From Hyphomicrobiales bacterium (lineage in GTDB: Bacteria; Pseudomonadota; Alphaproteobacteria; Rhizobiales; Rhizobiaceae), in assembly GCA_900469965.1 (NCBI GenBank), contig UBZP01000014.1, positions 325,154-389,153 of the forward strand: 64,000 bases of DNA, written 5' to 3'. Made by a program: the position numbers and the translations under genes. The notes beneath the pieces are model-generated. The model searched no databases and had not been told where the DNA came from. It was given only the letters and a program-made list of their open reading frames with translations. Of the stretch, positions 1 through 9,111 are shown one piece after another (the stretch's first letter is position 1; each line of letters starts with the position of its first letter).

Positions 1-4
1 CAAT

Positions 5-22
5 CTGTCATCTGATCGTCAT
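5..22 (+). promoter_or_regulatory. Candidate PhoB (Pho) box
   Basis: CTGTCAT at 5-11, a 4-base spacer, then TCGTCAT at 16-22. This is the layout of a PhoB box (two 7-bp direct repeats, 4-bp spacer); the first half is a perfect match and the second matches 5 of 7. It lies 62 bases before the start codon of a phytase-like esterase, a gene type expected under phosphate-starvation control. The regulation is inferred. Confidence 0.5.
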
Positions 23-84
23 CGTGTTGTAACGGGCGGGGACCACAACCCCGGCATTCCTTGACGCACACTCCGGAGGATCAG

Positions 85-2277
85 ATGAAATCCCGTTCCA
101 TCATTGCCGGCCTTGCGGCCGTTCTGGCTGCCTCGGTCGCGACCGCGGCGCAGGCCGAGCCGGTCTTTAACCGTATTGCTTCCTTTGCCGTTGCCGACAA
201 CCTGCCGGATGGCACCGACCCGAAGACGCCGACCTCCTCCGAGATCATCGCGGCGACCGAGGACGGCAATACGCTCGTCTATTCCGACAGCCCGCTGAAG
301 GCGATCGGCTTCATCGACATCACCGACGCCAAGGCGCCGAAGGCGGGCGGCACCGTTTCCTTCGACGGCGAGCCGACCTCGGTCACCGTCGTCGGCGGCA
401 AGGCGCTCGTCGCCGTCAACACCCGCGAGAGCTTCGTCAAGCCGTCGGGCCTGCTGGCGGTCGTCGACATTGCCACGAAGAAGATCGAGACCACCTGCGA
501 CCTCGGCGGCCAGCCGGATTCGATCGCGCTCAACAAGGACAAGACGATCGCCGCCATCGCGATCGAAAACGAGCGCGACGAAGAGGTGAACGACGGCGCG
601 ATCCCGCAGATGCCGGCCGGCGATCTCGTCATCGTCTCGCTCAAGGACGGTGCACCGGACTGCGCCACCGTCAAGCATGTCGCGCTGACGGGTCTTGCCG
701 AAATCGCCGGCGACGATCCGGAGCCGGAATTCGTCTCCTTCAACGGCAACGACGAGATCGCGCTGACGCTGCAGGAAAACAATCACATCGTCATCCTCGA
801 CGGCAAGACCGGCACGGTGAAGACGCATTTCTCCGCCGGCACGGTCGACCTCGAGAAGATCGACACCAAGAAGGACGGCGTCATCGCCTTCACCGGCAAG
901 AAGGAAGGCCAGAAGCGCGAGCCCGACGCCGTGAAGTGGCTGGGCGAGGACCGGCTGGTCGTCGCCAACGAGGGCGACTGGGAAGGCGGCAGCCGCGGCT
1001 TCACCATCTTCGACAAGACCGGCAAGGTCGTCTACGAGAGCGGCCCGTCGTTCGAATACGCCATCGCCTCGATCGGCCACTATCCCGACAAGCGCAATTC
1101 CAAGGGCATCGAGCCGGAAGGCCTGGAGGCTGCGACCTTCGGCGAGGACAACCTCTTCTTCGTCCTCTCCGAGCGTGCTTCGATCGTCGGCGTCTACAAG
1201 GACACCGGTGCGGAGCCGGAGCTGCTGCAGCTTCTTCCCTCGGGCATCGGCCCCGAGGGCGCCGTCGCGATCCCGGCCCGCAACCTGCTGGTGACCGCAA
1301 ACGAGACCGACCTCGGCGAGGACGGTCTGGCGCGATCGCATGTCATGATCTACGAGCGGGCCGAAGGCACCACTGCCTACCCGCAGATCAGGTCCGCCGA
1401 CAAGGACGGCCTGCCGGTCGGCTTCGGTGCGCTCTCGGGCCTCGCCGCGGCCACGGACGAGCCCGGCAAGCTCTTTGCCGTCAGCGACTCGGTCTATGCC
1501 TCGGATCCGGCGATCTTCACCATCGACGCCACCCAGAAGCCGGCCCTGATCACCGAGAAACTCCGCATCACCCGCGACGGCGCCCCGGCGCAGAAGCTCG
1601 ACATCGAAGGCCTTGCCAATGACGGGGAGGGCGGCTTCTGGCTCGCTTCGGAAGGCAACACCGACAAGCTCTACGCCCATGCGCTGCTGCATGTGAACAA
1701 GAAGGGCGAGATCAAGCAGGAGATCGCGATCCCGGCCGAACTGCGCGCCGGCGAGATCCGCTACGGCTTCGAAGGCATCACCACCGTCGGCGAGGGTGAC
1801 GACATGGTGCTGTGGATGGCCGTCCAGCGCGAGTGGAAGGACGACGAGAAGGGCTTCGTCAAGCTCGTCTCCTACAAGCCTTCGACCGAGGAATGGGGTG
1901 CCGTCCGCTATCCGCTGGAAAAGGCCGAGCAGGGCTGGGTCGGCCTGTCCGAGATCACCATCAACGGCGACTATGCCTACATCGTCGAGCGCGACAACCT
2001 GCTCGGCAAGGATGCCAAGCTGAAGAAGCTCTTCCGTGTGGCGCTGTCGGAACTGAAGCCGGGCAAGCTCGGCGAGACGCTGCCGACGGTGAAGAAGGAA
2101 GAGGTCCGCGACCTCATCCCCGACCTGAAGGCGCTCAACGGTTACGTCGTCGACAAGGTCGAGGGCTTCACCATCGACGCTGCCGGCAACGGCTATGTCG
2201 TGACCGACAACGACGGCGTGGACGACTCCTCCGGCGAGACGCTGTTCTTCAGCATCGGCCCCGTCAACGCGATGTGA
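85..2277 (+). CDS. Secreted esterase-like phytase family protein
   Basis: 730 residues. The chosen ATG follows a CGGAGGA ribosome site at 73-79; an upstream in-frame TTG at 61 lacks one. Residues 1-24 form a signal peptide ending A-Q-A, so the mature protein is probably periplasmic or secreted. The first part (about 30-430) looks like a beta-propeller of the choice-of-anchor I kind, with repeated Asp/Gly-rich strands. The second (about 435-725) resembles the esterase-like phytase domain. The family is thought to hydrolyse phosphate esters, but the substrate cannot be read from sequence. It is followed by a strong hairpin terminator and stands alone, so it is probably monocistronic. A Pho box upstream fits a role in phosphate scavenging. 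The family call is fairly firm; the activity is inference. Confidence 0.85.
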   Translation: MKSRSIIAGLAAVLAASVATAAQAEPVFNRIASFAVADNLPDGTDPKTPTSSEIIAATEDGNTLVYSDSPLKAIGFIDITDAKAPKAGGTVSFDGEPTSVTVVGGKALVAVNTRESFVKPSGLLAVVDIATKKIETTCDLGGQPDSIALNKDKTIAAIAIENERDEEVNDGAIPQMPAGDLVIVSLKDGAPDCATVKHVALTGLAEIAGDDPEPEFVSFNGNDEIALTLQENNHIVILDGKTGTVKTHFSAGTVDLEKIDTKKDGVIAFTGKKEGQKREPDAVKWLGEDRLVVANEGDWEGGSRGFTIFDKTGKVVYESGPSFEYAIASIGHYPDKRNSKGIEPEGLEAATFGEDNLFFVLSERASIVGVYKDTGAEPELLQLLPSGIGPEGAVAIPARNLLVTANETDLGEDGLARSHVMIYERAEGTTAYPQIRSADKDGLPVGFGALSGLAAATDEPGKLFAVSDSVYASDPAIFTIDATQKPALITEKLRITRDGAPAQKLDIEGLANDGEGGFWLASEGNTDKLYAHALLHVNKKGEIKQEIAIPAELRAGEIRYGFEGITTVGEGDDMVLWMAVQREWKDDEKGFVKLVSYKPSTEEWGAVRYPLEKAEQGWVGLSEITINGDYAYIVERDNLLGKDAKLKKLFRVALSELKPGKLGETLPTVKKEEVRDLIPDLKALNGYVVDKVEGFTIDAAGNGYVVTDNDGVDDSSGETLFFSIGPVNAM

Positions 2278-2298
2278 TCGACCGGGCATGAACGACGA

Positions 2299-2324
2299 AG
2301 GCCGGGAGCATTGCTCCCGGCCTT
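2299..2324 (+). terminator. Rho-independent terminator of the phytase-like gene
   Basis: A 12-bp GC-rich inverted repeat (AAGGCCGGGAGC / GCTCCCGGCCTT) with a 2-base loop followed by TTTT, 21 bases after the stop codon. Confidence 0.75.
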
Positions 2325-2369
2325 TTGCGTTTGTGACCCATTCGACAAGCCTCAAATACCAAAAACTGC

Positions 2370-2392
2370 GGCCGGGAGCGTCGCTTCCGGCC
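2370..2392. terminator. Second hairpin, probably terminating the marR transcript
   Basis: GGCCGGGAGCG and CGCTTCCGGCC form a stem that nearly repeats the sequence of the preceding terminator. Read leftward it is followed by GCAGTTTTTGG, and it lies about 65 bases past the marR stop codon. It could also back up the phytase terminator on the other strand. Confidence 0.5.
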
Positions 2393-2457
2393 TTCTTGTT
2401 CCGTATCGGGCATTTCGAAGGGTTGGATCTTGGCGAGGCCGCGCGGTCCCGCGGGCA

Positions 2458-2931
2458 TCAACCCGCCTGGCGGCTTGCGCCCTCTTCGGCCTCGTCCCGC
2501 GCCCGCTGCAGTTCCTGCGTCCGCGCGCTGAGGCATTCCAGGATCTGGGCGAGTTGCGTCTTCTGCTCTTCGTCCAGAACCTCGAAGATCGCCTTGACGA
2601 TCTTGTGCTTGGGCTCCATCGCCGCATTCATGACCGTCAGTCCGGTCTCGGTGATCGACACGATCTTGGCGCGACGATCGTTGGGGTCCGGCTCGCGCAC
2701 CACCAGCTTGTCGCGCTCCAGCCCGTCAATCGCTTCGGTGACCGTGCGCGGGGCGAAGCCGAGGGCGGCGGCAATGTCGGTCGAGCGCTGCGGTCCCTCG
2801 CAGGAAAGCAAGAACAGGAACTTGCTGCGCGCAAGCGACACGCCTTCATCCATCATGCATTCGTTCACCAGGCGGCTCACCTGATGATAGATCTTGAACA
2901 TGCCCTGGGCGATTTCGAGCGTATCAGTCAT
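2458..2931 (-). CDS. MarR family transcriptional regulator
   Basis: 157 residues from the ATG at 2931; a TTG 36 bases further upstream is less likely. The winged helix lies at about residues 35-105. It includes a recognition region with R-T-V-T-E and a wing with D-P-N-D-R-R-A-K, which is the classic MarR D-x-R-x-x-K signature. The N- and C-terminal helices would form the dimer interface. The protein probably represses its own promoter: a perfect 7-2-7 palindrome lies 7-22 bases before its start codon. It diverges from the yhaO/yhaN pair, so it may also control that operon. The ligand is unknown. Confidence 0.88.
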   Translation of the reverse strand: MTDTLEIAQGMFKIYHQVSRLVNECMMDEGVSLARSKFLFLLSCEGPQRSTDIAAALGFAPRTVTEAIDGLERDKLVVREPDPNDRRAKIVSITETGLTVMNAAMEPKHKIVKAIFEVLDEEQKTQLAQILECLSARTQELQRARDEAEEGASRQAG

Positions 2932-2937
2932 GAGGTC

Positions 2938-2953
2938 CAATATAGTTATATTG
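2938..2953. promoter_or_regulatory. Operator-like palindrome before marR
   Basis: CAATATA-GT-TATATTG is a perfect 7-bp inverted repeat with a 2-bp spacer, AT-rich in a GC-rich genome and of the size bound by MarR dimers. It lies between the marR start and the divergent nuclease operon. Autoregulation is inferred. Confidence 0.6.
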
Positions 2954-3043
2954 AGGTACCATGTCAAATGATCTGCCGGTTATATTTTTGTAACCTGCAA
3001 CTTTTAGTGAACAATGGTCAATCGCATCCTGCTGGCGAACGGC

Positions 3044-3057
3044 ATTCACTGGTGAAT
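3044..3057. promoter_or_regulatory. Second dyad in the marR-yhaO intergenic region
   Basis: ATTCAC-TG-GTGAAT is a perfect 6-2-6 inverted repeat, 60 bases before the yhaO start codon. Its sequence differs from the marR palindrome, so a different regulator or a half-conserved operator is possible. It does not match the GTTC-N7-GTTC LexA pattern. Confidence 0.4.
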
Positions 3058-3117
3058 AAGCCGGCCATGGCCACCGAAGAGCATTGACCCGCCGGGGGCG
3101 GCGCGGAAAGGTCGGGC

Positions 3118-4395
3118 ATGCCTTTCCGCTTCCTGCACACCGCCGATCTGCATCTGGATTCGCCGATCGCCTCGCTTGCGCTGCGCAACGGCGATCTGGC
3201 AGACCTCGTGCGCGGCGCCTCGCGGCGGGTGTTCGAGCGGATCGTCGATCTCGCCATCGCCGAGGAACTCGATGCGCTGCTGATCGCCGGCGATCTCTAC
3301 GACGGCGGCCAGACCTCGATGGCGATGGCGCTGTTTCTCGCCGCCCAGATGCGCAGGCTGGAGGCCTTGGGCATCCGCGCCTTCATCATCCGCGGCAATC
3401 ATGACGCCCAGTCGCAGATCACCCGCGAGCTGACCTTCCCGCCGAACGTGCACGTCTTCGACGGTCGCGGCCGTCCCGTCCGGGCGGGGGCGCTCGGCGA
3501 CGGCCGCGAGGTGCATGTGCACGGCATCAGCTTTGGCCAGACGCATGCCCCGGCGAGCCTGCTTCCCGGCTACAGGCCGCCGGTTCCCGATGCCGTCAAC
3601 ATCGGCATGCTGCACACGAGCCTCGCCGGCTCCGGCCGCCACGACAACTATGCCCCCGTCGGCGTGGCCGAACTCCTCGCCCACGGGTTCGACTACTGGG
3701 CCCTCGGCCACATCCACCAGCGCGCGATTCACAGCCGCACCCCGCCGGTCGTCATGCCCGGCATCCCGCAGGGGCGCGACATCAACGAGGCCGGGTCGAA
3801 GTCCGTCACGCTCGTCACCATCGGCGACGACGGCAGCTTCGCGCTCGAGGAGCGCTTCCTGGCGGTTGCCGCTTTCCAGCGTGTCACGGTCGATCTCTCC
3901 GGCATCGAGGAGTGGGCGTCGATGCTGCGCGCGGTCCGCACAGCACTCGAAGACGCCAGGGAGCAGGTATCGGCCGATCAGGTCGTCTGCCGGGTTGCCC
4001 TTTCCGGGGCAACCGCGCTCGCCTGGCAGCTGCGGCGCGACCACGATCTGCTTTCCGGGGAACTGCAGGCGCTGGCGGAGGACGTGGGCGCCTGCTGGAT
4101 CGAGGCGGTGGAACTCGACGTCCGCCCGGTCGGCCGCACGGACGCCCGCGAAGACATCGGCGCGCTGGCCGAGCTTTCCGCCATCATCGAGCAGGACGTC
4201 CTGTCCTCGCATGCCTACCGGGCCGAGCTGCGCGAGACCCTGTCGGGGCTGATGGCGCAGCTGCCGCGCGAGGTGCGCGATCTGCTCGGAACCGACGAGG
4301 CCGCGGAAGAGGCACTGCTCTCCGCGGCTGCGGCGCGCGGTGCATCCGAGGTCATCCCGAAGCTCGCCGCCGAGCGGGAAGGGGACCGCCCCTGA
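3118..4395 (+). CDS. DNA repair exonuclease, YhaO/SbcD-like metallophosphoesterase
   Basis: 425 residues. The calcineurin-like phosphoesterase motifs are all present: D10-x-H12, G58-D59-x-x-D62, G93-N-H-D96, and a G-H-x-H motif near residues 197-200. These bind two metals, usually Mn, in SbcD/Mre11-type nucleases. The C-terminal half (about 250-425) is helical and probably holds the ATPase partner. The stop codon overlaps the start of the next gene (TGATG), so the two are translationally coupled and likely form one complex. The best family match by layout is YhaO of Bacillus rather than canonical SbcD. A role in DNA end processing or repair is inferred from the family. Confidence 0.85.
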   Translation: MPFRFLHTADLHLDSPIASLALRNGDLADLVRGASRRVFERIVDLAIAEELDALLIAGDLYDGGQTSMAMALFLAAQMRRLEALGIRAFIIRGNHDAQSQITRELTFPPNVHVFDGRGRPVRAGALGDGREVHVHGISFGQTHAPASLLPGYRPPVPDAVNIGMLHTSLAGSGRHDNYAPVGVAELLAHGFDYWALGHIHQRAIHSRTPPVVMPGIPQGRDINEAGSKSVTLVTIGDDGSFALEERFLAVAAFQRVTVDLSGIEEWASMLRAVRTALEDAREQVSADQVVCRVALSGATALAWQLRRDHDLLSGELQALAEDVGACWIEAVELDVRPVGRTDAREDIGALAELSAIIEQDVLSSHAYRAELRETLSGLMAQLPREVRDLLGTDEAAEEALLSAAAARGASEVIPKLAAEREGDRP

Positions 4396-7300
4396 TGCGC
4401 CTCAACCGTCTCGATCTCACGCGCTACGGCAAGTTCACCGACCGGCGGCTCGACTTCGGCGAGGCCAGGCCGGGCGTTGCCGACTTCCATCTCGTCTACG
4501 GCCCGAACGAGGCCGGCAAGTCGACGCTGTTCTCCGCCTATCTGGATCTCCTCTTCGGCATCGAGACCCAGAGCGCCTACGGCTTCCTCCATCCCTATCC
4601 GACCATGCGGGTCGGCGCCGACGTGACGATCGGCCAGGAGCGCCACGAGATCGCGCGGCTGAAGCGGCGGCAGGGATCGCTGGTCGACCCGGAGGACCGG
4701 GTTCTGCCGGACACGCTGTTTTCGGCGGTTCTCGGCGGCATGGACCGGCAGGCCTACCAGATGATGTTCTCGCTCGACGACGAGAGCATCGAGCGCGGCG
4801 GCGAGGGCATCCTGAAGAGCGAGGGGGAACTGGGGGCGCTGCTGTTTTCCGCCAGTTCCGGCCTGTCGGGGATCGCGGCCGGGCTGGAGCGGCTGAAGGC
4901 CGAGGCCGACGCCTTCTTTCGTCCGCAGGCGCGCAAGCACGAACTGGCGTCGCTCAAGGCGGAGATCGAGGCGCTGCGCGAGGAGCGCCGGGCGCTGGAC
5001 GTCGCAGCCCGCGACTATGGCAACCTGACGCGCCAGCTGGAGACCTCGACCGCTGCCTATGACGGCGCACTGCGCGCCCGCGCCGAGACCAGCGCGGCGA
5101 TCGACGGGCTGGAGCGCAGCCTGGGTGCGCTCCACCTGCTGGAGCGGTTGCGCAGCCTGCGTACGCAACTCGCATCGTTCGAGCCCGGCGAAACGCCGCC
5201 GAAGGAGTGGGCCGGCCTCGTCGCCCGGCTGATGCGGGAAGAAGCCGAACTTGCCGCCCGCAGCCAGCGGATCGCCGCCGAACGCCGGCAGCGCGAAGAG
5301 GCACTGGAGGAACTGGTCGAAGATCCTGAGATCCGTGGCGTCGAGGCGGAGATCGTCGCACTCGCCGGTTCGGAGCTGGAGGCGCGCTACCGCACCGCCG
5401 GCATGGATCTCGCCGGGCGGATCGCCGAGCGCGACCGGATCGCGGCGGAGATTGCCGGCAAGCTTGCGCGGCTTGCCCTGCCGGCCGGGCTGGACGCCGC
5501 CGATCTCGTGCTGCCGGCCGATCGCGCCCTGGCGCTGTCGGCACTCGTCGCCGCGCGCTCGGGGCTCGACGAGCGGCTGCTCGCCGCCCGCCGCGAGGAG
5601 GAGGAGGCCGACCGGACGCGGGCCGATGCGGCGGAGGCGGTCGCCGCCCTGGCCGGCACGGAGGGCGAGGACGAGGCGGAGCCCGTCCGCGCGCTTCTGG
5701 CGACCCTCGTGCGGGCCGCGCGCTCCAGCGCGCTGCCGGGCCGGCTGCGCGACGGCGAGCGCGAGATCGCCACCGCCCGGGCGGCGCTGGCGGCCGCCAT
5801 CGAGCGCTGCGGGCACGCGGGCGATGTCGAGGACGTCCGGCGGGCGGACATTCCCGGGCGAGAGGCGGTGGAAAGCCTCAAGGCCGCGGTTCGCCGGCAT
5901 GCCGAGAGCGTGGAGCGGATGGAGGAGCAGGCGCGCGACCTCATGCGCGAGCTTTCGGGCCAGCGCGCAGGCCTGGAGCGCATGCGCCGGGACGAGGCGC
6001 TGGTCAGCGACGAGGAGGCCCGGGCGCTGCGCCGCGCGCGCGACCAGGCCTGGCAGGCGCATCGCGCCGCCCGCGACGAAGAGACTGCGGAGCGCTTCGA
6101 GATCCTGCTGCGCAAGGACGATCAGGCCGCCGACCAGCGCCTTGCCCAGGCGGGGCAGCTGTCCGAGCTGCGCCTGACCGAGCGGGCGCTTGCCGCAAAC
6201 GAGGCGCGGCTGGAGACGCTGGAGGCCGATCTGGAGCGTGCGGGCGAAGACCGCGGCCTTCTGGACGACAGGATCGGGCGCCTGGCGTCCGGGCTCGGGA
6301 TCCGGGCGGCATCGAACGGAGACGGCCGGACGACGGCCGTTCGGGCGGGACGCGCGCGGGGAGCCGCATCCGGTCCTGCCGCGGCCTCGCTTGGCGCCGC
6401 CGCATCCGTTGCGCAGGCCGAGGCCTGGCGGGAACCGGAGGCCGAGCCCGTCGCGGCCTGGCTGGCAGGGGCGCTGGCGGAGCTCGACGCTGTCGACCGC
6501 GCCATCGAGCACCTGCGGGCGGCGCGGACCGCCGCCGATCATCTGGCCGAACGCAGTGCCGCCGTCTCGGCGACGATGCGCGAGGCGGAGGAGATGGCCG
6601 GGCGGCTGTCGCAGGCGTTGGCAAGCCCGGTGCCGGTGGAGATGTCCGCCGGCGTTCTCGACGAACTGCTGCTGTGCGCCGACGATCGCGCCGCTGCACT
6701 TGGGGAGGTCATCGCCGCAGGGCGCAACGCGCGCGCGGCCCTCGTGTCGGCGGAGGCAAAACAGCGCGAGCGGCAAGCGGGCCGGGCGGCGGCCGAGGCT
6801 GCGGTTGTGGCATGGCAGGCGGACTGGGACGCCGCCTGCGACGGCACCTGGCTCGCCGCGACCGGACTTGCGGCCGATGCGGCGCGTGCCGGCGCGCTGC
6901 TTCCCCTCATCCGCGACATAGCCGGGCTGGTCGATGCGCGGCGCGAACTCGACCGGCGGATCGAGGGCATGCGGCGCGACGAAGCCGATTTCCGCCGCCT
7001 CACCGCCGACCTGGCGGCCCGGCTCGGGGAGCGGCCGGACGATCCGCTCGCCCTGCTGCGTCAACTGGCCGACAGGCTCGGCCGCGCCCGCGAGGTATCC
7101 GCCCGCAGCGCAAGCCTCCGGGCGGAGCTCGAGCGGCTGGAGGCGGAGGCGCGCGAGATCGACGACCGGCTTGCGGTTCACCGGCGCCAGGCGGGCGACA
7201 TGTGCGATGCCCTCGGCTGCGAGACGCTGGCGGATGCCGCCCGCGCCCTGGAGCGGTTGCGCGAGCGCGAGGAACTGCGCCAGCGCGCCGACGAGACCGC

Positions 7301-8033
7301 GTTCGACCTTGCGCGCGCCATGCTGACCGCGACCGCCGAGGAGGCCGAGGCCGCGCTTGCGGCCACCGACGAGGCCGAATTGCTTCGCGAGCGCGACCGG
7401 CTGCGGGCCCTGCACGAGGACCAGGACGGAGAGGTGCGCGAGGCGCATGCGGCGCGGATCAAGGCTGCCGATGCGCTGGCCGCCGTCGCGGCGGACGGCA
7501 GGGTCGCCGCGATCGAGGAACGGCGGCGCACGCTGATCATCGACCTTGCCGAGCGGGCGCGGGGCTATGTCGCCGGCCGCGCCGGCATCCAGGCGGTGGA
7601 GGCGGCCCTGCGGCTCTACCGGGAACGGCACCGCAGCGCGATGATGCGCCAGGCCTCGGAGGCCTTCAACACGATCAGCGGCGGCGAGTATGCGGGGCTC
7701 GCCACCGTGCTCGAGAAGGACCAGGAAATCCTCGTCGCGGCCGCGGCGTCGGGCGGCACGAAGCTCGCGCGCGAACTGTCCAAGGGAACGCGCTTCCAGC
7801 TCTATCTGGCGCTTCGGGTCGCCGGCTATCACGAAGTCGCGGCGAACCGGGAAATCCTTCCCTTCGTCGCCGACGACATCATGGAGACCTTCGACGACGG
7901 CCGCGCCTTCAACGCCTTCCGCCTGATGGCCGACATGGCGAGGGTAGGGCAGGTCGTCTACCTGACGCACCACGAGCACCTCTGCGACATCGCCCGGCGG
8001 GCCTGCCCGAGCGTCACCATCCACGAATTGTGA
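4395..8033 (+). CDS. YhaN-type SMC/SbcC-like AAA ATPase
   Basis: 1212 residues starting at the ATG that overlaps the yhaO stop. Walker A (GPNEAGKST) is at residues 36-44. The middle, about residues 180-1060, is rich in Ala, Arg, Glu and Leu and reads as long antiparallel coiled coil. The C-terminal lobe carries an ABC-type signature (L-S-K-G-T), a Walker B ending in V-A-D-D and an H-loop (Y-L-T-H-H). There is no obvious Cys-x-x-Cys zinc hook at the apex, which separates it from SbcC/Rad50 and fits the YhaN family. It probably forms an ATP-driven nuclease complex with the upstream phosphoesterase. A much longer upstream-extended frame exists but has no support. Confidence 0.85.
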   Translation: MRLNRLDLTRYGKFTDRRLDFGEARPGVADFHLVYGPNEAGKSTLFSAYLDLLFGIETQSAYGFLHPYPTMRVGADVTIGQERHEIARLKRRQGSLVDPEDRVLPDTLFSAVLGGMDRQAYQMMFSLDDESIERGGEGILKSEGELGALLFSASSGLSGIAAGLERLKAEADAFFRPQARKHELASLKAEIEALREERRALDVAARDYGNLTRQLETSTAAYDGALRARAETSAAIDGLERSLGALHLLERLRSLRTQLASFEPGETPPKEWAGLVARLMREEAELAARSQRIAAERRQREEALEELVEDPEIRGVEAEIVALAGSELEARYRTAGMDLAGRIAERDRIAAEIAGKLARLALPAGLDAADLVLPADRALALSALVAARSGLDERLLAARREEEEADRTRADAAEAVAALAGTEGEDEAEPVRALLATLVRAARSSALPGRLRDGEREIATARAALAAAIERCGHAGDVEDVRRADIPGREAVESLKAAVRRHAESVERMEEQARDLMRELSGQRAGLERMRRDEALVSDEEARALRRARDQAWQAHRAARDEETAERFEILLRKDDQAADQRLAQAGQLSELRLTERALAANEARLETLEADLERAGEDRGLLDDRIGRLASGLGIRAASNGDGRTTAVRAGRARGAASGPAAASLGAAASVAQAEAWREPEAEPVAAWLAGALAELDAVDRAIEHLRAARTAADHLAERSAAVSATMREAEEMAGRLSQALASPVPVEMSAGVLDELLLCADDRAAALGEVIAAGRNARAALVSAEAKQRERQAGRAAAEAAVVAWQADWDAACDGTWLAATGLAADAARAGALLPLIRDIAGLVDARRELDRRIEGMRRDEADFRRLTADLAARLGERPDDPLALLRQLADRLGRAREVSARSASLRAELERLEAEAREIDDRLAVHRRQAGDMCDALGCETLADAARALERLREREELRQRADETAFDLARAMLTATAEEAEAALAATDEAELLRERDRLRALHEDQDGEVREAHAARIKAADALAAVAADGRVAAIEERRRTLIIDLAERARGYVAGRAGIQAVEAALRLYRERHRSAMMRQASEAFNTISGGEYAGLATVLEKDQEILVAAAASGGTKLARELSKGTRFQLYLALRVAGYHEVAANREILPFVADDIMETFDDGRAFNAFRLMADMARVGQVVYLTHHEHLCDIARRACPSVTIHEL

Positions 8034-8059
8034 GGCGGGCCGCGCCGCCGCTGTCCTTG

Positions 8060-8734
8060 CTAGAGCACGAGATGCTGGACGACCAGCATGAAGGCCAGCA
8101 CGGCCGCGGCCAGCGCCCCGCCGACCACGGCCAGGGCGACGACGGCACAGACGAGGCCCGCGATCACCCACAAGCCGTCGCGCTCTAGGATGCCGAAGGC
8201 GGTGAGCGACACCGCGAGCGCCGGCAGGATGTTGCCGAGCGGCATCGGCAGGAACAGCACCACCGCAAGCACGAGACAGACCGCGCCCATGACGTTTTCC
8301 GCCGGCGGCGTCGTCAGGAACGACAGCCGTGGCCGCAGCAGGCGCTCGGCGCGCAGCAGCAACGGCATCAGCCGGCCGACGACGGCCGCGAAATCCCGCG
8401 TCGTCATCGACCTTCCGGCGATGATCTGCGGCAGCCACGGCCTCAGCCCCAGCGTCATCTGGGCGGCGAGCACGACGAGCGGGGCACCGAGGACCGCCGA
8501 GGTTCCGGGCGGCGTCGGCAGGATGTTGGGCAGTGCGAAGATCAGCATCAGCGCCCCGAAGGCGCGGTCGCCCATGGCTGCGAGGATGTCGCCGACGCTG
8601 ATGCGCTCGCGCCCCTGATCGTCCGCGAGCCCGGCGAGGATGGCGGAGAACCGGCGGCGGGTCGCGGCATGGCCGAATGCGGCGCTGCCGGCGTGGCCGT
8701 CGTCCTGGCCCTCATCCTGGCGCTCGTCGATCAT
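8060..8734 (-). CDS. ExoD family exopolysaccharide-synthesis membrane protein
   Basis: 224 residues from the ATG at 8734; the open frame extends further upstream but is low-complexity and Arg/Pro-rich. An acidic, polar head (about 1-25) is followed by a domain with the ExoD-like G-D-R-A-F-G-A-L-M-L-I-F-A-L-P-N stretch. Two or more hydrophobic segments follow near residues 145-175, and a very hydrophobic C-terminal pair near 180-224. In Sinorhizobium exoD affects exopolysaccharide production and nodule invasion, but the biochemical role is not known. It converges with yhaN, leaving only 26 bases between them. Confidence 0.8.
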   Translation of the reverse strand: MIDERQDEGQDDGHAGSAAFGHAATRRRFSAILAGLADDQGRERISVGDILAAMGDRAFGALMLIFALPNILPTPPGTSAVLGAPLVVLAAQMTLGLRPWLPQIIAGRSMTTRDFAAVVGRLMPLLLRAERLLRPRLSFLTTPPAENVMGAVCLVLAVVLFLPMPLGNILPALAVSLTAFGILERDGLWVIAGLVCAVVALAVVGGALAAAVLAFMLVVQHLVL

Positions 8735-9111
8735 GCGGACCTGCCTTTGGGGAATCGTTGGCCGTGACGGGACGCTACGTCGCCAAGGTGACCCGCGTGT
8801 AACAGCGCCGGCGCGCGCGGCCGGAATGGAACCGAGCGCCGGTGCGCTTGCATTTGCCGGGCAGGGGGAGGATTCTGGGGCAGGCGGGCGCCCATGAACC
8901 GGCGGACGTCGCCGGGCAGCGCCAGCGTACCGGCTCGCTGGCGGGCCCTCCGGTTGCCGGCCATGCCGGGGCGGCGGGCAGCGCTTGCGCGCCGCGGCCT
9001 GGAATGCCCGCCCCGCACGCAATCTCGGCCGTCGGGGTTGACTTGGGGCGGCACCGATGGTTCTTGGCACGGTGCTTCGGCCCGGTGCCGGAGCGTCTAC
9101 GGGCGAGTGCC
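8735..9111. other. 377-bp intergenic region, nothing recognised
   Basis: This is the divergent spacer between the exoD-like gene and the small membrane protein gene. It is very GC-rich. Open frames cross it on both strands but show no domain or ribosome site. A loose TGGCAC-N5-TTCG near 9065 resembles half a sigma-54 promoter but lacks the -12 GC. Confidence 0.4.

Noticed and set aside
19-2355. Long open frame on the minus strand opposite the phytase-like gene
   Set aside because: It mirrors the codon pattern of the real gene in a GC-rich genome, has Val/Asp/Gly-rich low-complexity sequence and no domain or ribosome site.
4215-8438. A 1407-codon minus-strand frame opposite yhaN
   Set aside because: It is a shadow of the third-position GC bias of yhaN; the Arg/Gly/Pro-rich product has no recognisable domain, and the plus strand has Walker A, signature and Walker B motifs.
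9065-9080. TGGCAC-type sigma-54 promoter before the small membrane protein
   Set aside because: The -24 half looks good, but the expected TTGC at -12 is TTCG, so the essential GC is absent.
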